From assembly GCA_963995505.1 (NCBI GenBank), contig OZ023181.1, positions 22,440,366-22,504,365 of the forward strand: 64,000 nt of DNA, written 5' to 3'. The stretch is from Hypericum androsaemum. Lineage: Eukaryota > Streptophyta > Magnoliopsida > Malpighiales > Hypericaceae. Numbering within the stretch: position 1 is the stretch's first letter; each line of letters begins with the position of its first letter. The translations under genes and the position numbers were made by a program. Below, in pieces: positions 23,842 to 35,714 of this stretch. The notes below the pieces were generated by a model. The model did not search any database. It had not been told where the DNA came from and worked only from the letters and a program-made list of their open reading frames with translations.

Positions 23842-25399
23842 GTTGGCTGGTATGTGTCGATTATTTTATATTCGAGTTGAACAACTCCTTTTATTGATTA
23901 ATCTACGCATGTGTAGACTCACAGTTGGATCTAACTTATCTAACATTTGGTGATAGCTGATAAGGGAGATCAAATGCTGGAGACACGAAGTGTACAATTT
24001 AATTTTTTGAACCCCATGATGTTCTTCTTCCTGTGACAATTACCCGACAACTTCAATGAGAATTCTGATAAAAACCCACAAATAAGTGGGCAGATCGCAA
24101 TGGGTAGGAAAGGTCTTTATCAAAGAAATCGCACAAATCCTAACAGAAAGTCAATGGAGAAAGGTGCCCCATGAAATTTTTATCCACTTGCACCATCTTT
24201 TTTTCTGATGGGATGTGCTTTTCATGGAGATGGGTAAGTGAGAAGTGCTTCTTATCCGAATTTAGGGAGGCCATCGACAACATTTTGTGGTGGGCTTGTG
24301 ATGGCTGCTAATGAGAAGTGATTTCGTATATTCTAATATGATTCCGTGTTTGTCGTTCATGTACCATGTGATCTAAAATACATAAAACTATCGATAATAT
24401 AAGTTTTCGTGTAACACTCTAGTGACATCCACTCATGGGTGAACTCACGTTTATCGTAATGAGTTTTCGATACTAGTGAGAGAAAAAATTAGTCACATTA
24501 AAATTCCATGTTTGCCCTCACAAAATTATATGTTTATCCTCACAACTACAAAAGATTTACAAGATAAAATTATAGGTTTGTACTGAAAATGAAAAGCAAA
24601 AAAGAGAGTATGTCTCTGAAATGTCCAATCGCCGGCCACTTGTGAAAGGCATCGGCATCGGCATCCTTGCATATACCTATATACTCCTGAATACGATGCT
24701 ACGGAGAAAAAATCTTATCCAAATAAGATTCTTACATAAGCCAAGACATTATTTGCTTTTTCCTTCGTGGGCAAGAATATTGACGCGACCACGTTGACAT
24801 CTATGGACAGCTGCTTTATAATTTTATCCCGTTCGAATTAAGATAAGTCAATTTAGTTAATTCTCGGAGATAATCTAAAGTTGCAGAGGTAATGGTAATC
24901 AAATGATAGTAGTAATGCCTTAGCTACATGAAATTTCATAATCATAAGACAATTATAGTCTATCGAGATATGAGAAGGGCAAGGTACGGTTTCACTTTCT
25001 TGCCTCCAGTAACACGTTTTCATTCATAACCATCATATCATGTCTCACCTAACATCCACCACTTAGGTCAAAGTACAAAAGGTAGTTGATGGATCACATG
25101 AGCCTCATATATGTGAGATTCACATGCTAACCTTAAAGAGAGATTTTTAAAATTTCTGTATTCAGACCCGAATCAAACCGAAACGATTCAGCTAATAATA
25201 TCTTTTACATTTGTAATGCTTGAATCCAATATCTCTCGACTCTCATAGGTCTATAGAGAGACTTTTACCTACTATACAAAGTTGTGTTAATTGATCAGAT
25301 TCTTAATTTATCATTGTATTCTGTGCCTCTGACCTTTTTTCTTGGAGTCAGAAAGGTTGAGAGCCAAGGCAAAAAGGTCAATAAAGGGTGAAAAAAAAT
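23842..25399. other. AT-rich intergenic DNA 3' of the CAT gene
   Basis: No gene is recognised. The last few hundred bases before 25400 should include the 3' UTR of the minus-strand transporter gene. Confidence 0.4.
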
Positions 25400-28188
25400 T
25401 CACACCCTAAGATCAGGATCATTACTTTCTCTAGATTCTTTCCTAGTGCTGCCGCAACTCTTTTGACTCAGAGAACCTTCGCCTTCAGCATCAAAGCTGG
25501 CATGGACACTGTAGAGGACATAAAACAGGACGGTAAGACCCGAAAAGAATCCGAATCGGATGTACGATGGACGATCAAGAGAACCAAGCAGAAATATGTT
25601 CAAGAAGATGGAGACGCATGGGATCCACGGCATTAGAGGGACGCCCCAGAGCTCGGGCTTCCGAGCTTGAGGAACAATGCAATGGAAGACTTGGATCATC
25701 ACGACGGCCGCAACCGAGCAGGCCCCGAGCAAGAAGGGCTTCAGCTTCATTTGAGGCATCAAATGCCAAATGAGAGTGATAAGGATCGATGTCAGGGTGA
25801 GGGAGCAGAGGAAGGACAATGTAGGCCACGGATTGGTCGTCCCAATAGCGACGTAACGTCTGTATATCAAAGCATTTGCCACCATGTAGAATACAAATAG
25901 GGTGCCGATTGATACAAGGTTGAGAAGGACGTCAAGGTCCGTGAAAAGGGCCAGCGCAGCCGTGAAGATACCTGAAAATGACATCCAAAAGGCATAAGTT
26001 GAGTGCCGTGGACATATACATGATTATATTTCCACCCAATTGTGCTATATTTTTTTAAAGGTGGAATCTTATTAATGGTAATGTTACGTACATTTATATC
26101 AATAGTGGAATTCCGTCATACTAATTACGAGTTTACACACCCACGGTAAAATACCTTGGAATAAACCGCGACAGGAAAAAAATAGTACTCAGAGAACACT
26201 TCTAAAATTACAATGTTTTTATCGGCTATCGCTCGCAAGAATGTCACTCTCAGTCCAGTCACTACCCGATGTATTAGACTTCCACCATAAAAGAAGGTAT
26301 TAAATGGTTGACGTTGGCCTTAACCCACACTCAACCGTTTTCCTTTTTTGGTCTAAAAACCAAAATTTGATCATGCTGGCGATTTCTTTTTGTCACGATT
26401 TTGTCACGATTTTGTCACTATTGCATCCAACTGAACCTATTTAGACTTTTCAACGGATCAAATCTGATAAATACCTAGTTATCCTTCTAAGTTTTGGGTT
26501 GATTCGTGCGAGTACTTATTTGAGCCGGGTAGTATATTTAAAAAATAATAAATGAAACAGTTCAGGGTGGACCCCAACTAGCCAAGCGAGAAAACGCTTG
26601 GTTTTTTTTTTGTTGAGAAAACGCTCGGTTCACTCCATAAAATAATACGACCACCAAACAGACACAGTACACAAAGGACATATTGGCCGACACTGGACAC
26701 AAAACACGAAACACCATCCCAGGAAGCCATCGTCATCCCCCCACCACTTCGTACCAGACCACGTCAATACGCTATTTTTAAGTTCGACCCGAATAAAAAC
26801 ACTAAAATTTAACACAACTACATTCTCGAACGGGTAGTAATAGAGTGGTAACGTACCAAGAGAAACGGAGGCGTTGAGAGGGGTGGAAGTCCTGGGGTGG
26901 ACCCTAGCGAACCAAGCTGGGACCACGCTGGACCGTCCGATCACGCACATGTACCTCGCCTGCCCCAGCATCGCCACCATCAGCGACGTCAGTATCCCGA
27001 AGCTCGCCCCCACCCCGATCACGCGCGACACCCACGTGTCCCCGAACGCGGCCGAGAACGGCGCCTCTATATCAATCTGTACAAAGACCGTTCCCGTCAT
27101 TCCCGATATTTCTCGACTCTGAATAACAACAGAAGTTTAATAAAAGAATACTTACCATGTCATAAGGGAGGAGCATTGACATGGAGGCGGCCATGAGGCA
27201 GTACATGACGGTTACTATCACGACCGACCCGGACACCCCGACGGGTATGTCTCTGACCGGGTCGCGGACCTCCTCCGCCATGGTCGAGACGGCGTCGTAC
27301 CCTATGTAGCTCATGTACACCGCCGCCGCCCCGTTGAACACCCCCGGCGCCCCGAACGGGAAGAACCCCGACGGGTGGTGGTCCGGGTCCCGCGGCTCTA
27401 CGAAATTCCTCCATTGCCCTTTGGTGAACCCCATTATTACGATGAACACAATGAACCCGATGTGTAGCACCGTCAGCACCATGTTCAGCACTGAGCTCTG
27501 CTGCGTACTGAACCCAAAAAAAAAACGAATTAATAAACGAGAATTGGTCCAAATGATAAATACTCGAAACATTTTATTACCTGTAACAGATGACGATGGT
27601 GATGGCCAGGACGAGGAGGAGGGCGAAGGGGTCGATTTCGTTGAAACCTTCGGGGAGGGAGTGGACGACGAACCGCCACTTGGAGGTGGAGACGCCGATG
27701 GCGGTGGCGAGGTAGGCGGTGAACCCGCGGGCGACGGCGGCGTTGGAGAGGACGTAGTCGAGGACGAGGTTGGCGCCGGTGAGGAACGCGGTGAGCTCGC
27801 CGAACGTGACGCGGAGGTAGCTGAACGCGCCGCCGGCGACGGGGAGGTCGACGGCGAACTCGGTGTAGCAGAACGCCGAGAGCAGCGCGCAGAATCCGGC
27901 AATGGCGTAGGACACGACGACGGAGGGGCCGGCGTAGAGACGGCTGGCGCGGCCGGTGGTGACGAAGACTCCGGCGCCGACCATCCCGCCGATGCCGAGC
28001 GCGACGAGGTCGGGCCACCGGAGGGTGCGCCGCATGTCGGCTCCGGAACGGGACCGGGCGCGGTTGGTCTCGTCGTGGACGGTTGTGACGGCGGCGGCTC
28101 GGCGGGCCAGCCGAGCCGGGGTATTGGATAGAGCCTTGACGTAGGAGGAGAAGCTCGCGAAGGAGGAGGAAGAAGTCGGGTTCTCCAT
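25400..28188 (-). CDS. CAT6-like: Cationic amino acid transporter, CAT6/CAT7 type
   Basis: A membrane carrier of the amino acid-polyamine-organocation superfamily. Arabidopsis CAT6/7 relatives import large neutral and cationic amino acids and are found at the plasma membrane or tonoplast. Four exons are inferred: 28188-27581, 27507-27156, 27076-26857 and 25971-25400, with GT-AG introns of 73, 79 and 885 bases. Exons join in phase to 583 residues, the same length I recall for Arabidopsis CAT6. The first helix carries GIGGMVGAGVFVTTG (residues 65-79). Later family blocks are visible: HPSGFFPFGAPGVFNGAA, YIGYDAVSTMAEEV, GASFGILTSLMVAMLGQARY, and near the C-terminus VPQARKPELWGVP and SIFLNIFLLGSL. 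Membrane segments are spread along the whole length and the N-terminus is Ser/Arg-rich and cytosolic. Exon 1 is very GC-rich while exon 4 is near background. No disruption is seen and it should be functional. Confidence 0.95.
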
Positions 28189-31100
28189 CAGGCCAAAGAG
28201 AGGAGGCTTTTTTTTTTCGAAGGAGACGGATAAAATTTGTTCGTTAAAAAGGAAGGTGTGTATAGGGATATTTATGTATGGCTTGCGGAGAAAGTGAACA
28301 TTTTAAGAAAATAAAATGATCATCGAGACTTCTCGATTAAGATATAATTTAAATATTTGTAGAACCACCTATCTACTCGTTATGTAAATTAATTTGAGTC
28401 TAGTCCTGAGAGAGTTGGCTTCGGTAATAAGATTTAAGATATTTGGATTCTTTTTAAAGAAGAATTTGACCCGACTTTTTAAAATAGGAAATGCTTGACT
28501 ATGGTGTACTTAAAAAAATAATTGCAAGGTATAATCTGGGGTTGAATTAGGTCGGAGTGGGAGGGATGAATCGTCAAAAGTTTGGGGAAAGTAGGATACA
28601 GGATCTTAGTTTTGATCTCGTCAAATCCGCACAGTAATTGTTCGAAATTGAAAATTTTGTTTTGCAACGGAAAGTTCGATTTGAAACGACTCTTGTTGGA
28701 TGTTGAAATTCAGCTAAGATTCTGGTCTCTCTTCAATTGACTTGGGAGTAACAGATAAGATTTCGGTTAGTGAGTTGAGTGAGTATGTGAATATCAAATT
28801 GTATCAAAAAATTTAATACTCATTAGAAATACAATAGTTTATCTAATGAAGAAGCATTGTTTCTTTGGTTATAATATTGGACTCACTAATATAATTTTGA
28901 ACTGGATAAAATTTTTGAAAAATGACAAACTTCTTCTAACAAATATTTAATATTAGTGTATAGATCTAATTAAACTATAATAATTTTCATAACAATTGAT
29001 ATCAAAAACAAAGATTTATAGCATTTGTTATCCGATCTACTAAACTAATTAATTTAAATTTGAGCTAAATAATATTTTTAAATGGAAATCTCTCAAATAT
29101 AATAAGAAAGTTGTTGGTGAGGAAGGACCAAATAGTAGTTGGGACTTCAATTGGTTCCAGAAAGTTCCCATTACAATTTACATATCAATAATTTTATTTC
29201 CCATCTCGTATCAGTAATAACTCCCACCATGCTTTTTTTTATTTTGAAGGGTCAATTATCGAATTAAATTTTACTGGTTATGGAAGGATGGCCCAATTTT
29301 TATTTAATGGGGAATGGTCCTTGATTAGGACGTTATAGTCTTATAGATTGACTGGTGAGGGCCACGTTACCATAAAAGGATTCAACTAGTTGGTAGGACA
29401 TTAAAACTTTACTAAATTAACACACTATAAATTAATTATCTATTAAAATGATATTTATGATGGTCCACCTTACAAACTTAGTGATTTTGATAAATTGACA
29501 AGATAATAATTTAAAAAATACCTTTAAGTTCCGTAAATCAATATTGTAAGCATATAAAAAATGAATAAAATATAAATTAATGGGAGTAGAAATTAGTAGC
29601 ATATATTTTCCTGATACGGTCAAATGACATCACTTGTGTAGAGTCAATTTGACCCACCTTTGAAATGAAAGGACGGTCGCGAGTCCAAGTACAATTTCCA
29701 CTCGCGAGTAGAAGAATCACCATCCCCAATGTTATTCCCTTTTCCAACCGCGTTATAGACTAATAGTCTTGGTCCATTACTTTTTTATAAGTACATTTTT
29801 TAATATCCTCAACGTACAAATTTATATTTGTTCTTCATATTGTATCCTATACAAAATCACCGGTTACTTATCAACGCGGTCTCCTAAGACTCTTCGTCCA
29901 TCATCAATCTAATTACTTATTAAACTTTAAAAACTATTACAATTACTAATAAATATTTATATCGGCTTGTAAGGTCGTTGTTCTAATTTAACGGTTAGAA
30001 TCTACATATTTAACCGCAATTGGTTGATAATTTTTTCATATTTATAAATTTGGCCCTACTCTTGTACTAACAAATGTAGGATTCTCAACATTGACATATT
30101 GAATTTCGAGTTCGAATTTTTTGAACACAAAAAAGTTAAATATTTGTTAAGAGACATTTATCACCTTTCAAAGTTTTCACCCAACTTATTCACACTCAAT
30201 AAAGAGATTTCAAATTCGAGTTCTCGGAAATGCAGCAGTGTTGAATACATGTAAAGAGATTTTTGCTCTTTCAAATTCTCACCCAACTCGAATTTAGATT
30301 ATTATAGACAGTGTTAGACAATCATTGCATTTGTCTTAGTGATCCCATTCCTTAAAAATTTGTTAGGAAAAGTTTGCGGTCCGATTATGAAAGGGAATTG
30401 ATGTCCATATAATAGGTGGTCCAAGAAAAAAACGGAGGTTACAACTTAGAACAGAACTAGTAAAATATTTGTGAGTTGTTTTCAGCTTGGCTCAACACGT
30501 TTGATGGATGATGACAAGTGGGAAGAACACAATTTATGGAAGAAAAGATTAGCCCCAATTTCAGGAAAAAGGCAATACATAGAGAGAGATATAGGGAAAT
30601 AAATAAATAGATAACGGGTGAAGTTTTTCTTCTTCTTCCTCGTCGGCATGAAAAGAACGTGTAGAGGATTCAAGAAAGCGACTGCGTGCGTGCAAGCAAT
30701 TCAATGGGAGAAAGTAGAAAGCGAGTTGCCTTTTTCGCATGAAATCAGGATAAAGCTTCTTTTTTAATCTCTCTTTTGTTACCAGTTTCGGGAATTTAAT
30801 TGAAACTTGTCAAACTTGGAATTGAATCGCTCATTTGTGCATTTAAGATATCGTTGGCATCATTTGGTTAAGTGGAATTTCACAAAATATGTCCTTGAAA
30901 AGGTGGATGATAAAGATATATCTTCTATTTTTTCCGCCATTTGATTGACACCATACCAATTTAAGTTTGAGTTAGATGGATTTGCATAGCACAGCAATTA
31001 TATTTTTAGGATTAGAAATTAAATTTTTTTGTTAAATTAAAATATCCCTATTAATTTATTTTTTTCAAACCATGTAGTACTTAAACATCAACCGACAGTT

Positions 31101-31732
31101 TCGAGTCAAGTTAATTAAAATCCTTGTTACTAGACTTAGACTTAATTGGCATCAGTTGGTTAAGTGGAATCAGTTAGCCATAATTCACAAATTATTTGGG
31201 GGAAAGAGTGGCTGATAAGAACAGGTTATCTACCAGTTTATTGTTAATCAACGCAAAACAAATGACACGTATAAAAGATTCCGGGACACATGCCTAATTA
31301 CATATTGGTAATTTTGGATTACTTAAAAAAATGTTGTGTTTCCCCTAAAAAATGTTGTGTTGGAAACCTATGAATTGTGCATGGTCGAAATTTATAAATT
31401 TCTGTATTAACTATCTCGGGATTGCCGTAATGGGTGATTTATCTACCAAAGATCATGTTTGTTACGGATCTTCGGCTCGAAGAACTGCTTAATTCTACAA
31501 TTTTTTATTGTAGCGTATGTAATAGTATTTTGTATTGTAATTAAATTATTAAGTTTCCTTATGTACTCTTAACTATTATATCTAATGCAAGATTGCTAAG
31601 TCATTCTCGTATGTTTCACCTAAAAAAAAGATAAATCTCGTATTTAAAATTACTTTGTACTTAATCAAAAAAGCAATGAAATACATAGCACTAAACAAAA
31701 ATAGCATAACCTCTTAAAAACAAAAACACCCC
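28189..31732. other. AT-rich intergenic DNA, CAT promoter side
   Basis: No gene is recognised over 3.5 kb. Frames are short and AT-driven. The first few hundred bases are the 5' flank of the CAT gene. Confidence 0.4.
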
Positions 31733-31746
31733 AACAAACAAGAGTG

Positions 31747-33466
31747 GTCGGGTGACTAAACTGAATAGTTTAATCTCAAATTTCTGGTGGTCGGGTGATG
31801 TGAGCCGAAACAAGATTTATTAGCTCAGTTGGAGCAAATTAACTTTGTCCAAGAAGTCTGGTAGTTTGGGATTTAAAGATTTAAAAATCTCTAACATTGC
31901 CTTGTTGGCCAAACAAGTATGGAGACTACAAACCAATCAAAACTCAATGTGCTTTAAAGTCCTGAAAGGACTTTATTTTCATGACAATGACCTGATGTGT
32001 GCTACTAAAGGTTCCAGACCCTCTTGGATTTGGAGTAGCCTGATGGTGGGACAAAAAGCTATAAGAGATGATGTTTTGATTAGGATTGGTGACAGTTTTT
32101 CTACCAACATCTGGAAGGACCCTTGGGTTCCAGAGTTGCCTGGTTCCAAAGTTTTTCCCAGGTCTTCAATTCTGTGGGAGTTAATCTCTGTTGCTGACCT
32201 CTTTTGTCTGTCCACAGGAAGCTGGAAGACAGATTTACTTCAATCTCTCTTCTCACAGCAAGAACTGGATGCAATTTTGAAGATAAGATTGAGTAGGTTT
32301 GGAGTACCTGATAAGCTTATTTGGACCCAGTCTTCTGATGGAGCCTACTCGGTTAAAAAAGGGTACCGTATCCTTAAGACGCATGTATTTTCCTCTCAAT
32401 TTGGACATCAATCTTTGTCTACTCTTCTCTCTGTCGATCCAGGTTTGTGGCAGATGATTTGGAAGGTGAAGATCCAACCGAAGATCGGGCATTTCATTTG
32501 GAGAGCCTTGCAAAATGGACTCCCTACTGCCGCTAACTTACACAGGAGAAATCTAACCCCTTCTCCCTTGTGCAAAATCTGTTTGAATGTTGATGAAACT
32601 ATAACTCATTTATTTTTCGAATGTTCTTATGCAAGAGCTGCGTGGTTTAGTAGTACTGTGGGCTATAGGTTTGATCCTATTTTGCATATTAACTTTGGGG
32701 GTTGGCTTAAATATCTTTTTGACATAATGTCGTTTCTTTCCTGTAATTCTATGCTTTCCTTAGCTATGCACTTATGTTGGGGTATCTGGTTGGCTAGGAA
32801 CAAATTCATTTTTGAGGATGTTGTTCAGAACCTTGTGACTATTGTGTCCCAATCCACTTTTTTCTGCAATGAACTTTTGCAGTTAACAGGTACTGGACTA
32901 GTTTCTTTGGTTAAAAATAGTTCGATTTCAACTTCATGGATTGCTCCCGAGCTTGGAGCCTTGAAGTTCAACTGTGACGCATCTTGGATTGGAACTTCAG
33001 TCCCATCTGAAATTACTACAGTTGTCAGAAACTCTGTAGGCCTTCTTGTTGAAGGTCAGGCATCGTTTGTCATGGCTTCCTCTCATTTGGAAGCGGAAAT
33101 CCTTGCTATCCAAGCTGCGCTCAAGCTTATCACTTCGAATTTTTTGCAGTTGGTGTCTACTATTGAGACTGATTGTTGGCTAGCTTTCATCTTCTTGGTC
33201 GATCCACACCTAGTTGTTTCATGGCAGCTCGATACGTTGGTGTCTGATCTTAGAGAAGATTTACGCTTGCTTCCTCTTTGTACTATTAGTCTCGTTGGTA
33301 GGCTGCAAAACCAAGTTGTCGATTGGGTTTGCAGGCAATGTAGGCTAGGTTCTCTTGCTTTGGATTGGTCTAGTTTTGTATCCCTTGGAGCTAGATGTTT
33401 TTTTGTATACAGATTTTCTAACTTAAGTCTGGAATCTTAATATATGCTGGTTTTCTCTCAAAAAAA
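31747..33466 (+). mobile_element. 5'-truncated LINE with 14-bp target duplication
   Basis: The insertion is bounded by identical direct repeats aacaaacaagagtg (31733-31746 and 33465-33478). A short A tract abuts the right repeat, which therefore overlaps the element's tail by one or two bases. The contents are the C-terminal half of a plant LINE ORF2. The frame is open back to about 31747 except for one TAG near 31819, where the family usually has tryptophan (KI-x-W-LSW). These are all hallmarks of target-primed reverse transcription with 5' truncation. It cannot move by itself because the endonuclease and the reverse transcriptase catalytic core are missing. Confidence 0.9.
31845..33440 (+). 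pseudogene. LINE ORF2 C-terminus (zf-RVT and RNase H domains)
   Basis: A 531-codon frame, open but only the tail of a polyprotein. It starts with the post-RT segment LGFKDLKISNIALLAKQVW and the conserved GDSFSTNIWKDPWVP. A zf-RVT zinc-binding domain follows around residues 210-270, with WKVKIQPKIGHFIWRA, CKIC and THLFFEC. An RNase H domain covers roughly residues 370-500: acidic residues in FNCDASW, HLEAEILAIQAAL and ETDCWLAF correspond to the catalytic D, E and D positions. The canonical ATG at 31845 is not a real start; the frame continues upstream past a TAG. Preserved openness suggests a fairly recent insertion. Confidence 0.88.
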
Positions 33467-33564
33467 CAAACAAGAGTGATGAGATGAAGACACGGGAAAG
33501 ACTGAACAAATGTCCAAATTAATTTATGACCGTTGTCAACGTCTACGCAGTAGCTATCTACCTT

Positions 33565-34974
33565 GGGTTTTTTGTCTGAATAGTATTACTATTCATCAAT
33601 TTTTGTGAAAAAAATGTCTGAATTTAAAGTATTGTGGAGGTGGTGTCCACGTGGCACGGATGCCAAAAAAAGTCGGATCTTGGACCAAGATCTGACTTTT
33701 TTCGTCAGATGACCAAGATCCAACTTTTTTTGGCTAATCTAACATCCGACTTAAAAAGTCAGATCTTGGCAGGATCTGACTTAAAAAGTCGGATGTTGGC
33801 AAAATAGGCATAAACGCGCCTTTGGCTTGGTTGTCAAGAGTGGGACGTTTTACCTCTAGGTCATTAGTTCGATTCTCACTACCAACCTTTTTTTTTTGCA
33901 ATTATTATATAACATAAATATAATAGTAAATAAATTGAATTGTAATAATTAGACAAGGAATTCTTAATAGCCAATTTTTTTTAAATTGTTATCCTTGAAC
34001 CTAAGGTCATAAGTTCAATACTTGAGTTTGACAATTTTTTTTAAAACAACTTATTTGACAAATTACTAATACTCTATTTAATAGCAGCTTCATTAGAGAT
34101 TTTTGTTTGATGGGTATAAATTTTTTGAAATTGTGTTTATGAGAATTAGTAGAGTAAAATATTGTTAAAATATCAGTACACGATCAAAAGCTTTAAAATA
34201 ATATGATGAGTAGACTAGTTATAAATTAACTTATTTGACCAATTACTAATATACTCTATTTAATAGCAGCTTCATTAGAGATTTTTGTTTGATGGATATA
34301 AATTTTTTGAAATTGTGTTTATGAGAATTAGTAGAGTAAAATATTGTTAAATTATTAGTACAGGATCAAAAGTTTTAAAATAATATGATGAGTAGACTAG
34401 TTATAAAATAACTTATTTGACCAATTACTAATATACTCTATTTAATAGCACATTCAATAGAGATTTTTGTTTGACGGGTATAAATTTTTTGAAATTGTGT
34501 TTATGAGAATTAGTAGAGTAAAATATTGTTAAAATATTAGTACACGGTCCAAAGTTTTAAAATAACACGATGAGTAGATTAGTTTTAACGCGTCACCTCG
34601 AAATTATGAAAAAAAATTGTCAACTCAAGTATTGAGCCTATGACCTTAGGTTCAAGGATCACAACTTAAACCAAATTGACATTTGTTGGTAGTGAGAATC
34701 GAACTAATGACCTAAAGGTAAAACGTCCCACTCCTGACCACCAAGCCAGAGGCACGTTTATGCCTATTTACCAACATCCGACTTTTTAAGTCGGATGTTA
34801 GATTCACACAAAAAAATCAGATCTTGGTCATCCGACGGAAAAAGTCAGATCTTGGTCCAAGATACGGCTTTTTTTGACGTCCGTGCCACGTGGACACTAC
34901 CTCCACCATACTTTAAATTCAGACATTTTTTTCACAAAAAATAGTGAATAGTAACACCATTCAGACAAAAAATC
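33565..34974. mobile_element. Mutator-like foldback element with ~400-bp inverted arms
   Basis: A 1410-base element with long terminal inverted repeats. The left arm (33565 to about 34045) and the right arm (about 34590 to 34974) are reverse complements with scattered mismatches. Both begin at a GGTTTTTTGTCTGAAT-like end. The flanks atctacctt (33556-33564) and gtctacctt (34975-34983) are a nine-base target duplication with one mismatch, the length typical of Mutator-like transposons. No transposase is encoded. The centre consists of three direct repeats (annotated separately). Each arm carries short self-complementary phrases around ccgacttaaaaagtcgg and a tRNA-like segment with box A/B motifs. 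It is non-autonomous. Classification rests on TSD length and long TIRs. Confidence 0.85.
34048..34585. repeat. Three ~180-bp direct repeats in the core of the foldback element
   Basis: Copies begin near 34048, 34227 and 34408, each opening with aacttatttgac and containing gagatttttgtttga and gagaattagtagagtaaaat. Divergence between copies is low. They are AT-rich and non-coding. Confidence 0.9.
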
Positions 34975-34983
34975 GTCTACCTT

Positions 34984-35703
34984 ATAGAACTGCCAAATAA
35001 TTTTTTGAGAATTTTTTTATATAGAAATACTGCCAAATAATTAGATGCAATAAATTTTCTGTATTCCCCATCCCCCAAGTGGATAGAAAGTAGAAACCAT
35101 CCATGCTCCTCTCTATTGTCGGCCTGAAATATCAGAAGCCTGTATCCTCTGGCGTCTGGCCTATAAGCATGGGTACGATCTTAATCCAGTCCATGGCCAA
35201 TCAAACATTTCGGTCTCAGAGATTTTATATTCGAGATTACTTCATTATTAATTATAAAGTGTTTAAAATTTATTAACTGACTATGATAATGTTATATATT
35301 AGAAATGTAGATTATACATAATATTTAAATAAGTTGATCTCGTATTTGTTATTGTCTTCAAACAACTAATGTTTATAGTATGTTGACGAAATTAAAACAC
35401 AGGTTAACATATTAGATTGAGGGACAGGCTGTCCTTTTACGTCTCCCAATGCATTATTTGCTGGTTGCTACCGGATCACCATTCCTTTTTCTGGTCGGAA
35501 TCGGATGACCTTTTTTCTCAATCCGAACAGGTTCGCCATTCCTCTCTTTGCTGGAAATTTGGAAGCGTATTGTCGCTTTGGAGATATATTAGTTTAATTC
35601 TAGAAAAAAAATATACTTTTAGTTTGATTGCCTGTGTCAGTAGCCAACTAGAAGTATTGGGTTGTAACTTGAAAGCAGGAGTAGACAGGGTTACCTTACG
35701 TGA
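34984..35703. other. Intergenic between two transposons
   Basis: AT-rich, with no recognised gene. The 112-codon plus frame beginning at 35417 runs into the neighbouring LINE and has no family motif. Confidence 0.35.
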
Positions 35704-35714
35704 GCACGATAGTT

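Noticed and set aside
27313..28131. 272-codon plus-strand frame opposite the CAT gene
   Set aside because: It is the antisense of GC-rich exon 1-2 of a well-supported transporter. Its Gly/Asp/Glu-rich translation follows from the codon use of the real gene.
33825..33890. A genuine tRNA gene in the foldback element
   Set aside because: Box-like motifs are present, but no complete acceptor stem or anticodon arm can be folded. Kept only as a tRNA-like finding.
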